Shown here in pieces: positions 23,124 through 31,274 of a DNA stretch of 64,000 nucleotides. Location of the stretch: the NCBI GenBank assembly GCA_942493375.1, contig OW818698.1, forward strand, positions 3,162,001 to 3,226,000. Reading direction: 5' to 3'. Under the pieces are notes generated by a model. That model saw only the letters and a program-made list of their open reading frames with translations, was not told the origin of the DNA and searched no databases. Both the position numbers and the translations under genes were made by a program. This stretch comes from G942493375 sp942493375 (GTDB lineage: Bacteria > Armatimonadota > UBA5829). Position 1 is the stretch's first letter, and every line of letters begins with the position of its first letter.

Positions 23124-25390
23124 TGTTCTCTAACCAGCCACATACGATCCAGCCAGACTCCTTTTACATTATTTGGATTATTTGCTGGACTTATCCACAA
23201 AGATCCCCAGCCTCTAAGGTCCTTAAAGGTGCCAAAATCATATACGTAATATTCATTACTCTGTATATCTGACGCTTTGATTTCAACACTCCTGTTTTCT
23301 GTGTCCATTCCATATTTGAATGCAATACCTTCGTGACCAGATAGTTCAACACGAACACGGATCTTTACACGAATCTCTTTATCGAGAATGCTATAGACAA
23401 TAGGTATCCGTCTTGTCGCTTTATTAACGAGTCTTTCATCGGAGTTTCCCGGCATATATAAAGCAGTTCCATTCGAAGCTGCACTGTCCTCTACTATGCT
23501 GGTTATGTAAGTATTGCGCGTGAATCCATTTGGCTGGATAACAGTCCAAAGTGCTTGAGGTATGTTTTCACATCCTGGAGGTGTTGATGGTTTTTCAGTT
23601 GTCACACGCTCCTGAACCGATTCAAAAACATCCCTTGCATTTGATTCCGATAGCAATGTAATGCCATTCTTTTCTCGTGTGCCTTGAAAGCGGTCATAGA
23701 CTTGCTTAATAGTCTCATCCTTAAATGGCCATTCAATTTTTTCATTCTGGCTTTCTTCTAATAAAGCATCCCAGCCAACCAGATATACATATAACAAAGG
23801 TAACTCAGCTATCTTAACTCTGCGTTGTAGCTCAGGATTATCCTTTGCTGCAGCTTTGGCTAACTGCATATATTTCATTGCTTTAGATAGATATCGGGCA
23901 TTAAGCCATTTCCACCCAACAGGCTGCTCGCACATGTAGAGCATCTCACCAGTCGATTCGATGGCATCATGGAATACGTTCAAGTAAGACTTTATATATT
24001 TACCAGAAGGTCCATAATAACCATCCAGAAATTCATCAATCAGCCTATCTGCCTTGAGTGAGGGATTCCATAGCAGTTTAGCCGTCACCCATGATCGGAG
24101 TTCCTGCATTTCTGACTTGGGTGCGCTGTATGACCCCAGAGAAAATACACCTCTCACTCCGTGGCTGGCAAAATACTTCATATTGGGTCCTAGAGTGCGA
24201 AGATTTGGATGGGGACACAAGTAGGCACTGTAGTTTGTTGTGTAATCCCAGATATAGATACGATCACATATTTTTGCCCACCCATCCAGATTCTTACGAA
24301 ATTCGCGGTTTATTGTATGAGTGTAGGGCACATTATATTTACATCCGGTAGTACAGAGCCAAATGACCACGTTCTTTTCAGGTTTGATTGCTTTTGGTGG
24401 TTTTTGGCTCCATTCGTAAGCTAAAGTGTTTATAGCGACATCCGGGAAATCGTGTCCAACTTCCTTTGCTATTGCATTGACGAAGTGTATTAAAGCTCCT
24501 GCTGGAGTGCCTTCACGCTGATTGATTTCATTACATGCTTTACATTCACAGTAACCACCCCAATCATTTTGTGAGATCCAAACGCGATCAACTCCCGGAT
24601 GGGTCCTTATTTTTTCCTTGATGATTCTGGAGTATTCCTGTATCAATCCCTCACTGGTCATACAGAGCTGTGCATTATCACCAACTCGCTTGCCTTTTAT
24701 CTCACTATACCAATCGGGATGATCTTTGAAGTATGTGTTCGGATGTATGTCAGGATAGAATGAATGGACTGATCCGATTTCTGTAATATGTCCCCCTTTT
24801 CGGGAATCTGTATTTACTCTGGCACCATTGATCTTGTTACGAGCACACCATTCTCCATTTTCGAGTTGGTTACCCCAATATGGTTCCCTATATTCCATCC
24901 TCGGCACATAACGGATATTGAGTGCGGGAATTTGGAGTGTGGGTTTGCCCGGAATACTGCTTTCATCAGGAGCCCACCAATGGCATCCAATCTGATCTTC
25001 CAGAAACGTATACACAGCATATAGAGTTCCCCTGGATGCTCCTCCAGCTAGAATAAGATCTTTTCCAACAGATCGGATTACGATTCCTTCAATACCCAGT
25101 CCTTTTGTAGAAAACCCCTTATCCAGTAACCGGGCTGCTCCAAATCCCACCATCAGGCAGGGAGTCTCAGTTGAGTATTTATTGGTGATCCTGAAATCCG
25201 CTCCTGTCACTTTATCAAGGTAATATTTTAGCTCCTCAGCAGCATATCTATCACTTTCAGGAGAATTATCCGCCAATACAATCACTGCTATACTCTTCGA
25301 ATCCTGTGCTATGGTTATATTACTTTCTCTAGAAAGTGCCATAACCGGCAGAATCAGAATCGCCAGTGAGAGTATCATCAGTTGACTCAT
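23120..25390 (-). CDS. Secreted DUF4838-family, glucuronidase-like glycosidase candidate
   Basis: 756 residues, third DUF4838 paralogue. Signal peptide about 1-20 (LMILSLAILILPVMALS). Hexosaminidase-like N-terminal domain (SDRYAAEELKYYLDKVTGAD, LAGGASRGTLYAVYTFLEDQ), DUF4838 core with CECKACNEINQREGTPAG, helical middle, and a C-terminal beta-sandwich from about 640 that differs from the other two paralogues. The frame opens with GTG at 25405, but I choose ATG 25390 because GGGG lies 9 nt before it and the signal peptide starts cleanly. It is upstream of and overlaps the cytoplasmic glycosidase-like gene, and downstream (about 100 bp) of the tandem AKR-like genes, all on the minus strand, probably one operon. 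Confidence 0.8.
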   Translation of the reverse strand: MSQLMILSLAILILPVMALSRESNITIAQDSKSIAVIVLADNSPESDRYAAEELKYYLDKVTGADFRITNKYSTETPCLMVGFGAARLLDKGFSTKGLGIEGIVIRSVGKDLILAGGASRGTLYAVYTFLEDQIGCHWWAPDESSIPGKPTLQIPALNIRYVPRMEYREPYWGNQLENGEWCARNKINGARVNTDSRKGGHITEIGSVHSFYPDIHPNTYFKDHPDWYSEIKGKRVGDNAQLCMTSEGLIQEYSRIIKEKIRTHPGVDRVWISQNDWGGYCECKACNEINQREGTPAGALIHFVNAIAKEVGHDFPDVAINTLAYEWSQKPPKAIKPEKNVVIWLCTTGCKYNVPYTHTINREFRKNLDGWAKICDRIYIWDYTTNYSAYLCPHPNLRTLGPNMKYFASHGVRGVFSLGSYSAPKSEMQELRSWVTAKLLWNPSLKADRLIDEFLDGYYGPSGKYIKSYLNVFHDAIESTGEMLYMCEQPVGWKWLNARYLSKAMKYMQLAKAAAKDNPELQRRVKIAELPLLYVYLVGWDALLEESQNEKIEWPFKDETIKQVYDRFQGTREKNGITLLSESNARDVFESVQERVTTEKPSTPPGCENIPQALWTVIQPNGFTRNTYITSIVEDSAASNGTALYMPGNSDERLVNKATRRIPIVYSILDKEIRVKIRVRVELSGHEGIAFKYGMDTENRSVEIKASDIQSNEYYVYDFGTFKDLRGWGSLWISPANNPNNVKGVWLDRMWLVREQ

Positions 25391-25492
25391 AACAATCATC
25401 CCCACAAAGTTGTTGTTGATTGATCATTACAGTATTGTAATGACGGAATCATATCAGTCGACATGGCTTTCTGGTAACTTGATGCTACATTT

Positions 25493-26344
25493 TTATTTGA
25501 CTGTGCTTTTGGACCTGGTTTCCTGGAGTTTTATTTCGGGTTTTCTTCTTTCCAGAATTCCCATGGATAGTTCAACACATTCTGCAGCTTCGTAGGGGGA
25601 CATTGTGCCTACTGTTACCATGTCCTGATCGCGGATTGCGTTCCAGACGAATGTGAATGCCTGCAGGGGCCTGATGTGGCCGGCGGCCATTGGCTTGATG
25701 GTCATAACTGGCTTTTTGGCATTGTGGATGATCTGCTGGGTCCAATCGACCTCAAGCTGCATCAGGAAGCCCATTGCATTGAAGATCGAAACGTAGCTCT
25801 GGACATCCATATCGTGCTCATCGGCATAAATGATGGTCTCGGGGACATGCGTGCTGAAACCGGGGATCATTCCGCGGTCACGGATCATTTTTAGTACGGG
25901 TTCCATATGCCGGACTTCACGGGCGCATTTATCCAACATTACATCGGTTGTGCTTGTGTGAGGCATAACGAATTTGGCGCCGAGTTTGGCTTCCATATCC
26001 AATATTTTCTCAACCTCTCCCAGGTCAAAGCCTTTGGAAGCAGTTTCGATGGATGTCGGGAGTCCCGGGGTGGAGATCATGATAATCTCTTTACCAGTCC
26101 TCTGCTGGACAATATCGATTGCCTGGTTCAACTCGGGGACCTGGATGAGACCCATCATTGTGTCTACTCCATTTTTGAGGAAGGCTTCTATGATCTCAGC
26201 TATCTTTTCCGGGTTCTTTACGTTTTCTGTGATGTAACGGTCCTTGGCACCTGTAGTATGGCTGTAGCCTAGGAACCAGTTGGTACCTATGATCATTCTG
26301 GAGACCGAAAGTCCCCCTACGGTTGTTCTTGGAAATGTGGACAT
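25493..26344 (-). CDS. Aldo/keto reductase-fold protein, tandem copy 2
   Basis: 283 residues. The N-terminus TTVGGLSVSRMIIGTNWFLG and the C-terminal KPVMTIKPMAAGHIRP and TVGTMSPYEAAECVELSMGI match the barrel ends of aldo/keto reductases. However, the catalytic DTAxxY loop reads VDTMMGL, so the general-acid tyrosine is missing. Its activity is therefore uncertain; another TIM-barrel chemistry is possible. GAGGTAATAAT precedes ATG 26344. It is about 12 bp downstream of a paralogue (26357-27208) with which it shares most residues, the outcome of a tandem duplication with an 864-bp period. Upstream of a DUF4838 gene on the same strand. Confidence 0.65.
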   Translation of the reverse strand: MSTFPRTTVGGLSVSRMIIGTNWFLGYSHTTGAKDRYITENVKNPEKIAEIIEAFLKNGVDTMMGLIQVPELNQAIDIVQQRTGKEIIMISTPGLPTSIETASKGFDLGEVEKILDMEAKLGAKFVMPHTSTTDVMLDKCAREVRHMEPVLKMIRDRGMIPGFSTHVPETIIYADEHDMDVQSYVSIFNAMGFLMQLEVDWTQQIIHNAKKPVMTIKPMAAGHIRPLQAFTFVWNAIRDQDMVTVGTMSPYEAAECVELSMGILERRKPEIKLQETRSKSTVK

Positions 26345-26356
26345 ATTATTACCTCA

Positions 26357-27208
26357 CTACTTGACTGTACTCTTCGACCTGGTTTCCTGGAGTTTGATCT
26401 GTGGTTTGCGTCTTTCAAGGATTCCTAATGACAGCTCAATGCATTCTGCGGCTTCGTACGGTGACATTGTGCCGACTGTGACCATGTCCTGGTCTCTGAT
26501 TGCGTTCCAAACAAATGTGAATGCCTGCAGCGGTCTGATCTGGCCTGCGGCCATTGGCTTGATGGTCATTACGGGCTTTTTGGCGTTTTGAATGACCTGC
26601 TGGACCCAGTCTACTTCGATCGGCATAAGGAAGCCCATTGAGTTGAAGATGGAGATGTAGGTATCGATATCCATCTCATTTTCATCTGCATATATGATGG
26701 TCTCGGGGTTGTGAGTGCTGAAACCTGTCAGCATCCCCCGGTCACGGATCATTTTTATAACGGGATCGATCTGCCTGATCTCTCTTGAACACTTGTCCAG
26801 CATCATATCGGTTATGCAGGCATGCGGCATCACAAATGTAGCCCCACACTTGACCTGCTCATCGAGAACGCGTTCAACTTCTCCAAGATCGAAACCACTG
26901 GTGGATGTCTCTCTGGTGGTTGGCAAATGGGGAGTTGAGACTACGATCATTTTGCGACCTGTACGCTGCTGGACGTCCTGAATGGCATCGTGGTACTCGG
27001 GGATTTGGGCCAGACCCATAGTCGTATCGACCCCGGCTTTGACGAAAACTTCCATTATGTCTGCAATTTTTTTGGAGTCTCTGACATTTTCTGTGATGTA
27101 TCTATCTTTAGCAGCAGTTGTGTGGCTCCAGCCAAGGAACCAGTTGCTGCCAATTATCATTCGTGAGACGGATATACCGCCAACTGTTGTTCGGGGAAAA
27201 TCTGACAA
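26357..27208 (-). CDS. Aldo/keto reductase-fold protein, tandem copy 1
   Basis: 283 residues, same length as its paralogue and very similar along the entire chain (TTVGGISVSRMIIGSNWFLG, KPVMTIKPMAAGQIRP). The loop equivalent to the AKR DTAxxY motif reads VDTTMGL, again lacking the tyrosine. The start codon is TTG 27208, supported by AGAGGTGT 7 nt upstream and by alignment with the paralogue's ATG. It appears to be the first gene of a four-gene minus-strand operon (AKR-like x2, DUF4838, glycosidase-like). Role: presumably handling of a sugar or uronic-acid product, inferred from context only. Confidence 0.65.
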   Translation of the reverse strand: MSDFPRTTVGGISVSRMIIGSNWFLGWSHTTAAKDRYITENVRDSKKIADIMEVFVKAGVDTTMGLAQIPEYHDAIQDVQQRTGRKMIVVSTPHLPTTRETSTSGFDLGEVERVLDEQVKCGATFVMPHACITDMMLDKCSREIRQIDPVIKMIRDRGMLTGFSTHNPETIIYADENEMDIDTYISIFNSMGFLMPIEVDWVQQVIQNAKKPVMTIKPMAAGQIRPLQAFTFVWNAIRDQDMVTVGTMSPYEAAECIELSLGILERRKPQIKLQETRSKSTVK

Positions 27209-27358
27209 AACTACACCTCTATGTAAGGAATGGGGGAGCCAGTGGGCCGAACCTACTGGTATCTCACTATACCATAATCACATTATCGTTTAGAGCTGGT
27301 ATTTTGTAAACTTTGAGAAGGGGAAGGGAGGAGTTATACGCAGATTTTTTTGGGAAAG

Positions 27359-27604
27359 GGATTTCACGCGGAGACGCGGAGGGCACGGAGATAGGGAGGT
27401 TTGATTATAGTTGGGTTATCCAGAGATATGTAGTTTGACGGGGTGGTTAGCCCGGAGATGTTGAAGGGAGGAATATCCGCAGATTGCGCAGATTTTCGCA
27501 GATTTTTGGGAATGGAAAGGGGTGGGTGCATCGGCATCGGCGCTACGGGGCGATTGGGTATGGTTAGAGGAAGATTGTACACCCTTCGCTCTGATATCGA
27601 TGCA
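27359..27604. repeat. Repeat cluster with solitary 78-bp inverted-repeat element
   Basis: Contains the 'TTTCACGCGGAGACGCGG' unit (27359-27391), the 'ATCCGCAGATTGCGCAGATTT' unit (27475-27510), and a 78-bp element 27527-27604 with ends TGCATCGGCATC / GATATCGATGCA. That element has the same size as the one inside each 163-bp unit of the array at 12700-13380. Nothing else is seen in 27209-27644. Confidence 0.75.
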
Positions 27605-27644
27605 TATATAATTGGGTTGTGCGGTTCTTAGTGTGCATTGTTGA

Positions 27645-28544
27645 TTATCTGAAGTGGCCGCCGTCTATGTATACTATTCCGGCGGCGGATATAAGCCATA
27701 TCAGGACGGTAAAAAGTAAGCCGGTGTCTTTCATGAGGACTTCTGTGGGGTCACCTTCGTCTCCTTTCAGGAGGAGGTACATGTAGCGGAAGACTCCGTA
27801 GGCTACCGGGATTATTGTGTAGTAGAGCCTGGGAGAACCGAATTTGTCTATTACTCCGGCATCCAGAGTGTAAAGGGCGTATGAGATGATGGCTATTGTG
27901 CCGGTGGATACTATTATCTGGTCAAGGAGGTTGATTGGGTAGCTTGAGAGAACCTCTCTGTGGGATGGGCTGTCTTCCTGCATCCGGACGATTTCACCTC
28001 TGCGCTTGCCGAATCCCAGGAAGAGCGACAGGAAAAAGGTCGTTACGACAATCCAACCTGTTGGTTCTACTCCTATAGCGTAGGCACCTGCGATTACTCT
28101 CAACACAAACCCCACAGCTATGCAGAATGCATCTACTATTACCTGAGTCTTGCCAATCAAGGTGTAGTATATGTTGACTGCCAGATATAGGCTGATTCCT
28201 ACTGCGAATGCATAGCCTCCGACAATAGTGAGATACACAGTTCCGGCAATTGATATAGCTAAAAGAATTGCACATACTTTCCAGGCAGAAGCTGTAGATA
28301 GTTCTCCGGATGCCAGAGGGCGGATGCGTTTACCGGGATGGAGTTTGTCGACTTCGAGATCTTTGATATCATTGAATGTGTAGACTGCACTTGCTGCTGC
28401 GCAGAAGGACAGGAATGCGATTACAGCTGAGATAACTGATCCAGGATCCGAGAATTTACCAGCAAAAATCAGAGGAGCAAGCACGAATATGTTCTTGACC
28501 CAGTGTTTTGGCCTTATTAGTCTGATTATTGCCCTGAAGTTCAT
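27645..28544 (-). CDS. UbiA-family prenyltransferase (decaprenyl-phosphate phosphoribosyltransferase-like)
   Basis: 299 residues with eight or nine hydrophobic helices. The first Asp-rich motif NDIKDLEVDKLHPGKRIRP (58-76) matches the subgroup acting on polyprenyl phosphate and PRPP (Rv3806c-like) better than quinone-pathway UbiA. The start MNFRAIIRLIRPKHWVKN is the usual beginning of that subgroup. It would transfer a phosphoribosyl unit to a lipid carrier in the membrane to supply arabinose-type donors; this assignment is inference. The frame extends to GTG 28565, but AGG precedes ATG 28544 and the mapped promoter supports the shorter form. It is single, and divergent from the DapA-like gene. 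The nearby O-antigen ligase-like gene is 23 kb away and not evidently linked. Confidence 0.8.
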   Translation of the reverse strand: MNFRAIIRLIRPKHWVKNIFVLAPLIFAGKFSDPGSVISAVIAFLSFCAAASAVYTFNDIKDLEVDKLHPGKRIRPLASGELSTASAWKVCAILLAISIAGTVYLTIVGGYAFAVGISLYLAVNIYYTLIGKTQVIVDAFCIAVGFVLRVIAGAYAIGVEPTGWIVVTTFFLSLFLGFGKRRGEIVRMQEDSPSHREVLSSYPINLLDQIIVSTGTIAIISYALYTLDAGVIDKFGSPRLYYTIIPVAYGVFRYMYLLLKGDEGDPTEVLMKDTGLLFTVLIWLISAAGIVYIDGGHFR

Positions 28545-28576
28545 TTTACCTGCTTTATACCTCACTTAACAGTCAC

Positions 28577-28606
28577 ACTATATCCCCCGTATATCCGCAT
28601 TGTCAA
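28577..28606 (-). promoter_or_regulatory. Sigma-70 promoter of the UbiA-family gene
   Basis: Minus strand TTGACA (28606-28601), 18-bp spacer, TATAGT (28582-28577). Predicted transcription start about 28570, 26 bp before ATG 28544. Confidence 0.7.
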
Positions 28607-28680
28607 ACACGAGCAAAATGACTATAATCAAGCCTGAGTCTGCCCATTGTTGGGGCACGCAATATTTTGGAGGACAACTT

Positions 28681-29595
28681 ATGCAGCCAGTAGGTTCTTA
28701 CGGGGTATGGAGTGCAACTCCTACTCCTTTTAATAATGACATGCATCCTGACCATGCTTCACTTGAGCGAACGGTAGAGCATCACATTCAGTTGGGAGTC
28801 CGTGGGGTATTTGTCGGCGGAACTTGCGGTGAAGGCACCTGGATGAACAGGAAAGACCTTTACAGCGTTGTCGAGACTATATCTAAAGCATCAGCGGGAC
28901 GGTTGTTGATTGCTGCGCAGGTCTCCGATGCATCTTCTGAGAGAATTGTAGAAAATATGGAGTGTGCTGCTAAAGCTGGAGCTGATTTCTGTGTTATAGC
29001 AACTCCCTTGAGTAACGGTGCTGTTTCTGAGAGTAAAATGAGACAGATATATATGGATTCGATTGAGCGGTGCCCTACCCCTGTGGGTATATATGACCGC
29101 GGGAAATATGGACCTTTTGTAGTCTCTGAAGAGATCCTGGCAGAGGCATATCGACATCCTAACGTTGCATTGGTCAAGGACAGCAGCGATGACGATGCCC
29201 ACATAGTGCTGGCAGTCAAAGCTCGCGAGGACCGTCCGGAGTTAAAATTGCTGACGGGTTACGAGTTCGATACCGTGAAATATCTGCAAGCCGGATATGA
29301 TGGTCTTCTGCTTGGCGGCGGTGTATTCAACGGTATTATCGCAGCCAAAATCATTGCAGCTGTCCAGAACGGTGACATTGAGGAAGCCTGGAAACAGCAG
29401 AACCGCATGAATGACCTTATGTATGCTGTTTATGGTGAGGGGATCAAGTTCTGGCTGGCAGGGCTGAAGAAGCTGCTGGTTGAGATGGGTCTGTTCTCAA
29501 CTACAAACCTGCATTTGGAATATGAAGTCACTCCTGAGTGCGCTGCTAACGTCAAGCAGGCAATGATCGACTACAAAGATATTCTGTGGCCATAG
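28681..29595 (+). CDS. Dihydrodipicolinate synthase/N-acetylneuraminate lyase-family aldolase
   Basis: 304 residues, normal for the DapA/NanA class I aldolase superfamily. The pyruvate-binding GGTCGEG (46-52), the catalytic tyrosine in GIYDRGKYGP (Y138) and the Schiff-base lysine in ALVKDSS (K166) are all present. Members condense or cleave pyruvate with aldehydes: DapA, sialic acid lyase, or keto-deoxy sugar aldolases. Given the sialidase-like and uronate-type enzymes nearby, a sugar-acid aldolase is more likely than lysine biosynthesis, but the sequence alone does not decide. ATG 28681 has GGAGG 8 nt upstream; the frame extends uselessly to 28600. A small gene follows 19 bp downstream and is probably co-transcribed. 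Confidence 0.85.
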   Translation: MQPVGSYGVWSATPTPFNNDMHPDHASLERTVEHHIQLGVRGVFVGGTCGEGTWMNRKDLYSVVETISKASAGRLLIAAQVSDASSERIVENMECAAKAGADFCVIATPLSNGAVSESKMRQIYMDSIERCPTPVGIYDRGKYGPFVVSEEILAEAYRHPNVALVKDSSDDDAHIVLAVKAREDRPELKLLTGYEFDTVKYLQAGYDGLLLGGGVFNGIIAAKIIAAVQNGDIEEAWKQQNRMNDLMYAVYGEGIKFWLAGLKKLLVEMGLFSTTNLHLEYEVTPECAANVKQAMIDYKDILWP

Positions 29596-29614
29596 GAATC
29601 GAAGGTGAATCATT

Positions 29615-30049
29615 ATGATTTCCTGTACTGAGTTTATACCTGCATATAGCGAGCTCTTTAAATATCTGGAAAAACGGGGCGGACATGAGGCTGTTGTCGG
29701 GTTCTGGGAATATATATCGGATGAGTTTCTGGGGAACCTGCGGGATTTGGTTGTTGAGAACGGAATTCGAGGGTGTTGGATGTACTGGAGCCACACCCTC
29801 AACGAGGAAGCGGCAGATTTCGTGATGGAACTGGATGAGGAAGCAGGCGAGTTTCGTATTGAGATGCGCAACTGTCCATCCAAAGGCAGGCTGCTGTCAT
29901 CCGATATAGTGGAACCATACTATGACTATTGCAGCCACTGTGATTTACTATATCGAAGGGTGCTGGAACCGCTGGGGTATGATTATACCTATGATATGTC
30001 ACGGGTCGATAAGGCTGCTTGTAGTTTGTTGATTAGGAGAAGGGCTTGA
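29615..30049 (+). CDS. Unknown small protein co-transcribed with aldolase
   Basis: 144 residues, alpha/beta, no signal peptide or membrane segment. The C-terminal half has a distinctive pattern: MRNCPSKGRL, then YYDYCSHCDLLYRRVLEPLG, then SRVDKAACSLLIRRR. Cys-x2-Cys and a late Cys resemble the layout of L-2-amino-thiazoline-4-carboxylate hydrolase-like small domains, a weak resemblance that I would not use as a name. The ribosome-binding site AAGGTGA lies 7 nt before ATG 29615. It follows the aldolase by 19 bp, so it may act in the same sugar-acid pathway. Confidence 0.6.
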   Translation: MISCTEFIPAYSELFKYLEKRGGHEAVVGFWEYISDEFLGNLRDLVVENGIRGCWMYWSHTLNEEAADFVMELDEEAGEFRIEMRNCPSKGRLLSSDIVEPYYDYCSHCDLLYRRVLEPLGYDYTYDMSRVDKAACSLLIRRRA

Positions 30050-30060
30050 AGGGATTTATT

Positions 30061-30137
30061 ATCCGCAGATTGCGCAGATTTACGCAGATTTTTTGGGGAT
30101 GAACCGCGAAATGCGCTAAATACGCGAAAAAGGGAAA
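30061..30137. repeat. 'ATCCGCAGATTGCGCAGATTTACGCAGATT' and 'CGCGAAA' repeats
   Basis: 30061-30096 is the 'CCGCAGAT' repeat, also at 27475-27510, 35873-35910 and 37348-37385. 30104-30137 is the 'ACCGCGAAATGCGCTAAATACGCG' repeat. Downstream, GCCGATC/GATCGGC (30186-30192/30197-30203) forms a small hairpin between the convergent genes. Confidence 0.7.
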
Positions 30138-30231
30138 TGCACATTATCAGTTGTCATCTTCGTATGGAGGATGTGCGTAAGACGGGCCGATCTGGGGATC
30201 GGCGTGCCCAGGGGGAGCAAATGGCTGATTA

Positions 30232-30912
30232 CTATTCGCTTTTTAGGTTTTCTGTCAGGCCTTTTTCGGTTAGTTGGTATATTCCCCGGGTCGTGGACTC
30301 GAACCAGCCGTAGTGGTTGGCGTAGAGGATTTTCTGGGCTTTTGGGTGGCAGCCAAGGTCTCTGAGTTGTTTGGGGGACATTGGGCCATTTTGGGCCAGC
30401 AGGTCTGCAATCTGCATTGTGGACTCCCGGTAGGCAGTAACTATGGTTGTGCGGGTGCATCCTCCGGTGTTTCTGTCTCCGGTTCTGCCTTCCATTTCTT
30501 TTAGTACAGCTCTCCTGCGGCGGTTGTTCATTTGGCCGGATCTCTTGCCAGGGGGCAGGATTTCATCTACTGCAGTCTTGCTGTGTTTTGGTGGGACGAG
30601 AAGTAATCCTATTCCCAGGCGCTTTAGCACATTGATGGAATCTGCATTTGAATGTTTCCATTTCCACTTGTTTTTAGGCCTGGGGATAGCTGCCCAAACG
30701 GAGTCTGCGAACTTCTGCCGATCTGCGGCTTGCCCTACCAGCACCAGGTTCAGAATCAGTTTTAGTTCCACAACGACCAACTGAGTTCCATCCCAACCAG
30801 CTACATCACATCCACACACTTCTCCCAAAGCTCTGAATCCCTGCTTCATCAGGAAGTTGCGGACTGGTTCATAGAGATGGGTCTCTTTGGAGATTGTCTT
30901 GTTGTCAGGCAT
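30232..30912 (-). CDS. DUF2161-family PD-(D/E)xK nuclease-fold protein
   Basis: 226 residues. The N-terminal half has the order expected of a PD-(D/E)xK core: YEPVRNFLMKQGF, then the strand D36-VAGW and VVVELK (E49, K51), then a helix with QAADRQKFAD. The C-terminal part (about 150-226) looks like a winged-helix module (LRDLGCHPKAQKILYANHYG). This matches DUF2161 proteins, annotated as putative phosphodiesterases/nucleases of unknown biology. Catalytic residues appear intact. Start ATG 30912 has AGGAT upstream. It is a lone gene between convergent and divergent neighbours and I see no restriction or defence partner. Confidence 0.75.
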   Translation of the reverse strand: MPDNKTISKETHLYEPVRNFLMKQGFRALGEVCGCDVAGWDGTQLVVVELKLILNLVLVGQAADRQKFADSVWAAIPRPKNKWKWKHSNADSINVLKRLGIGLLLVPPKHSKTAVDEILPPGKRSGQMNNRRRRAVLKEMEGRTGDRNTGGCTRTTIVTAYRESTMQIADLLAQNGPMSPKQLRDLGCHPKAQKILYANHYGWFESTTRGIYQLTEKGLTENLKSE

Positions 30913-30962
30913 GTTTATATCCTGGATTCTCTTTTCTTGTGCAGATTTAATGCTTTTTTAAT

Positions 30963-31113
30963 TCTCACGCAAAGCCGCAAAGGCGCTAAGAAGGAAAAAA
31001 CATTGCTACCCTTTGCGTAATGATCTAACCAAACACTTTGTTATTATAGAGCACAAGGTGTATAAAACAGAATAGCTTGTTCCTTCTTTGCGGCTTAGCG
31101 GCTTTGCGTGAGA
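30963..31113. repeat. 151-bp unit with terminal inverted repeats (MITE-like)
   Basis: Left end TCTCACGCAAAGCCGCAAAG, right end mirror TTTGCGGCTTAGCGGCTTTG-CGTGAGA. Same termini as the 189-bp unit at 14383-14571, but the core (TTACGCAAAG..., AT-rich middle) is different. It lies in the divergent region 30913-31161. Confidence 0.7.
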
Positions 31114-31161
31114 ATTCCGATAGTGAACGTAATCAACTCCGTAATTTTCGAAGCTGCAAGA

Positions 31162-31191
31162 TTGGACAGAAAGAGTCTATTTCACTATTAT
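31162..31191 (+). promoter_or_regulatory. Promoter of the sugar isomerase/epimerase gene
   Basis: TTGGAC (31162-31167), 18-bp spacer, TATTAT (31186-31191). Transcription would begin near 31198, after the ATG at 31194, which supports the later TTG start at 31275. Confidence 0.55.
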
Positions 31192-31274
31192 AGATGAAAA
31201 TGAAATTGGTGGTAGCTGGACTGCACTCAACCACTAGTGTCTATTATCCAACCTCCAGAAACAAGGAGCTCAAA

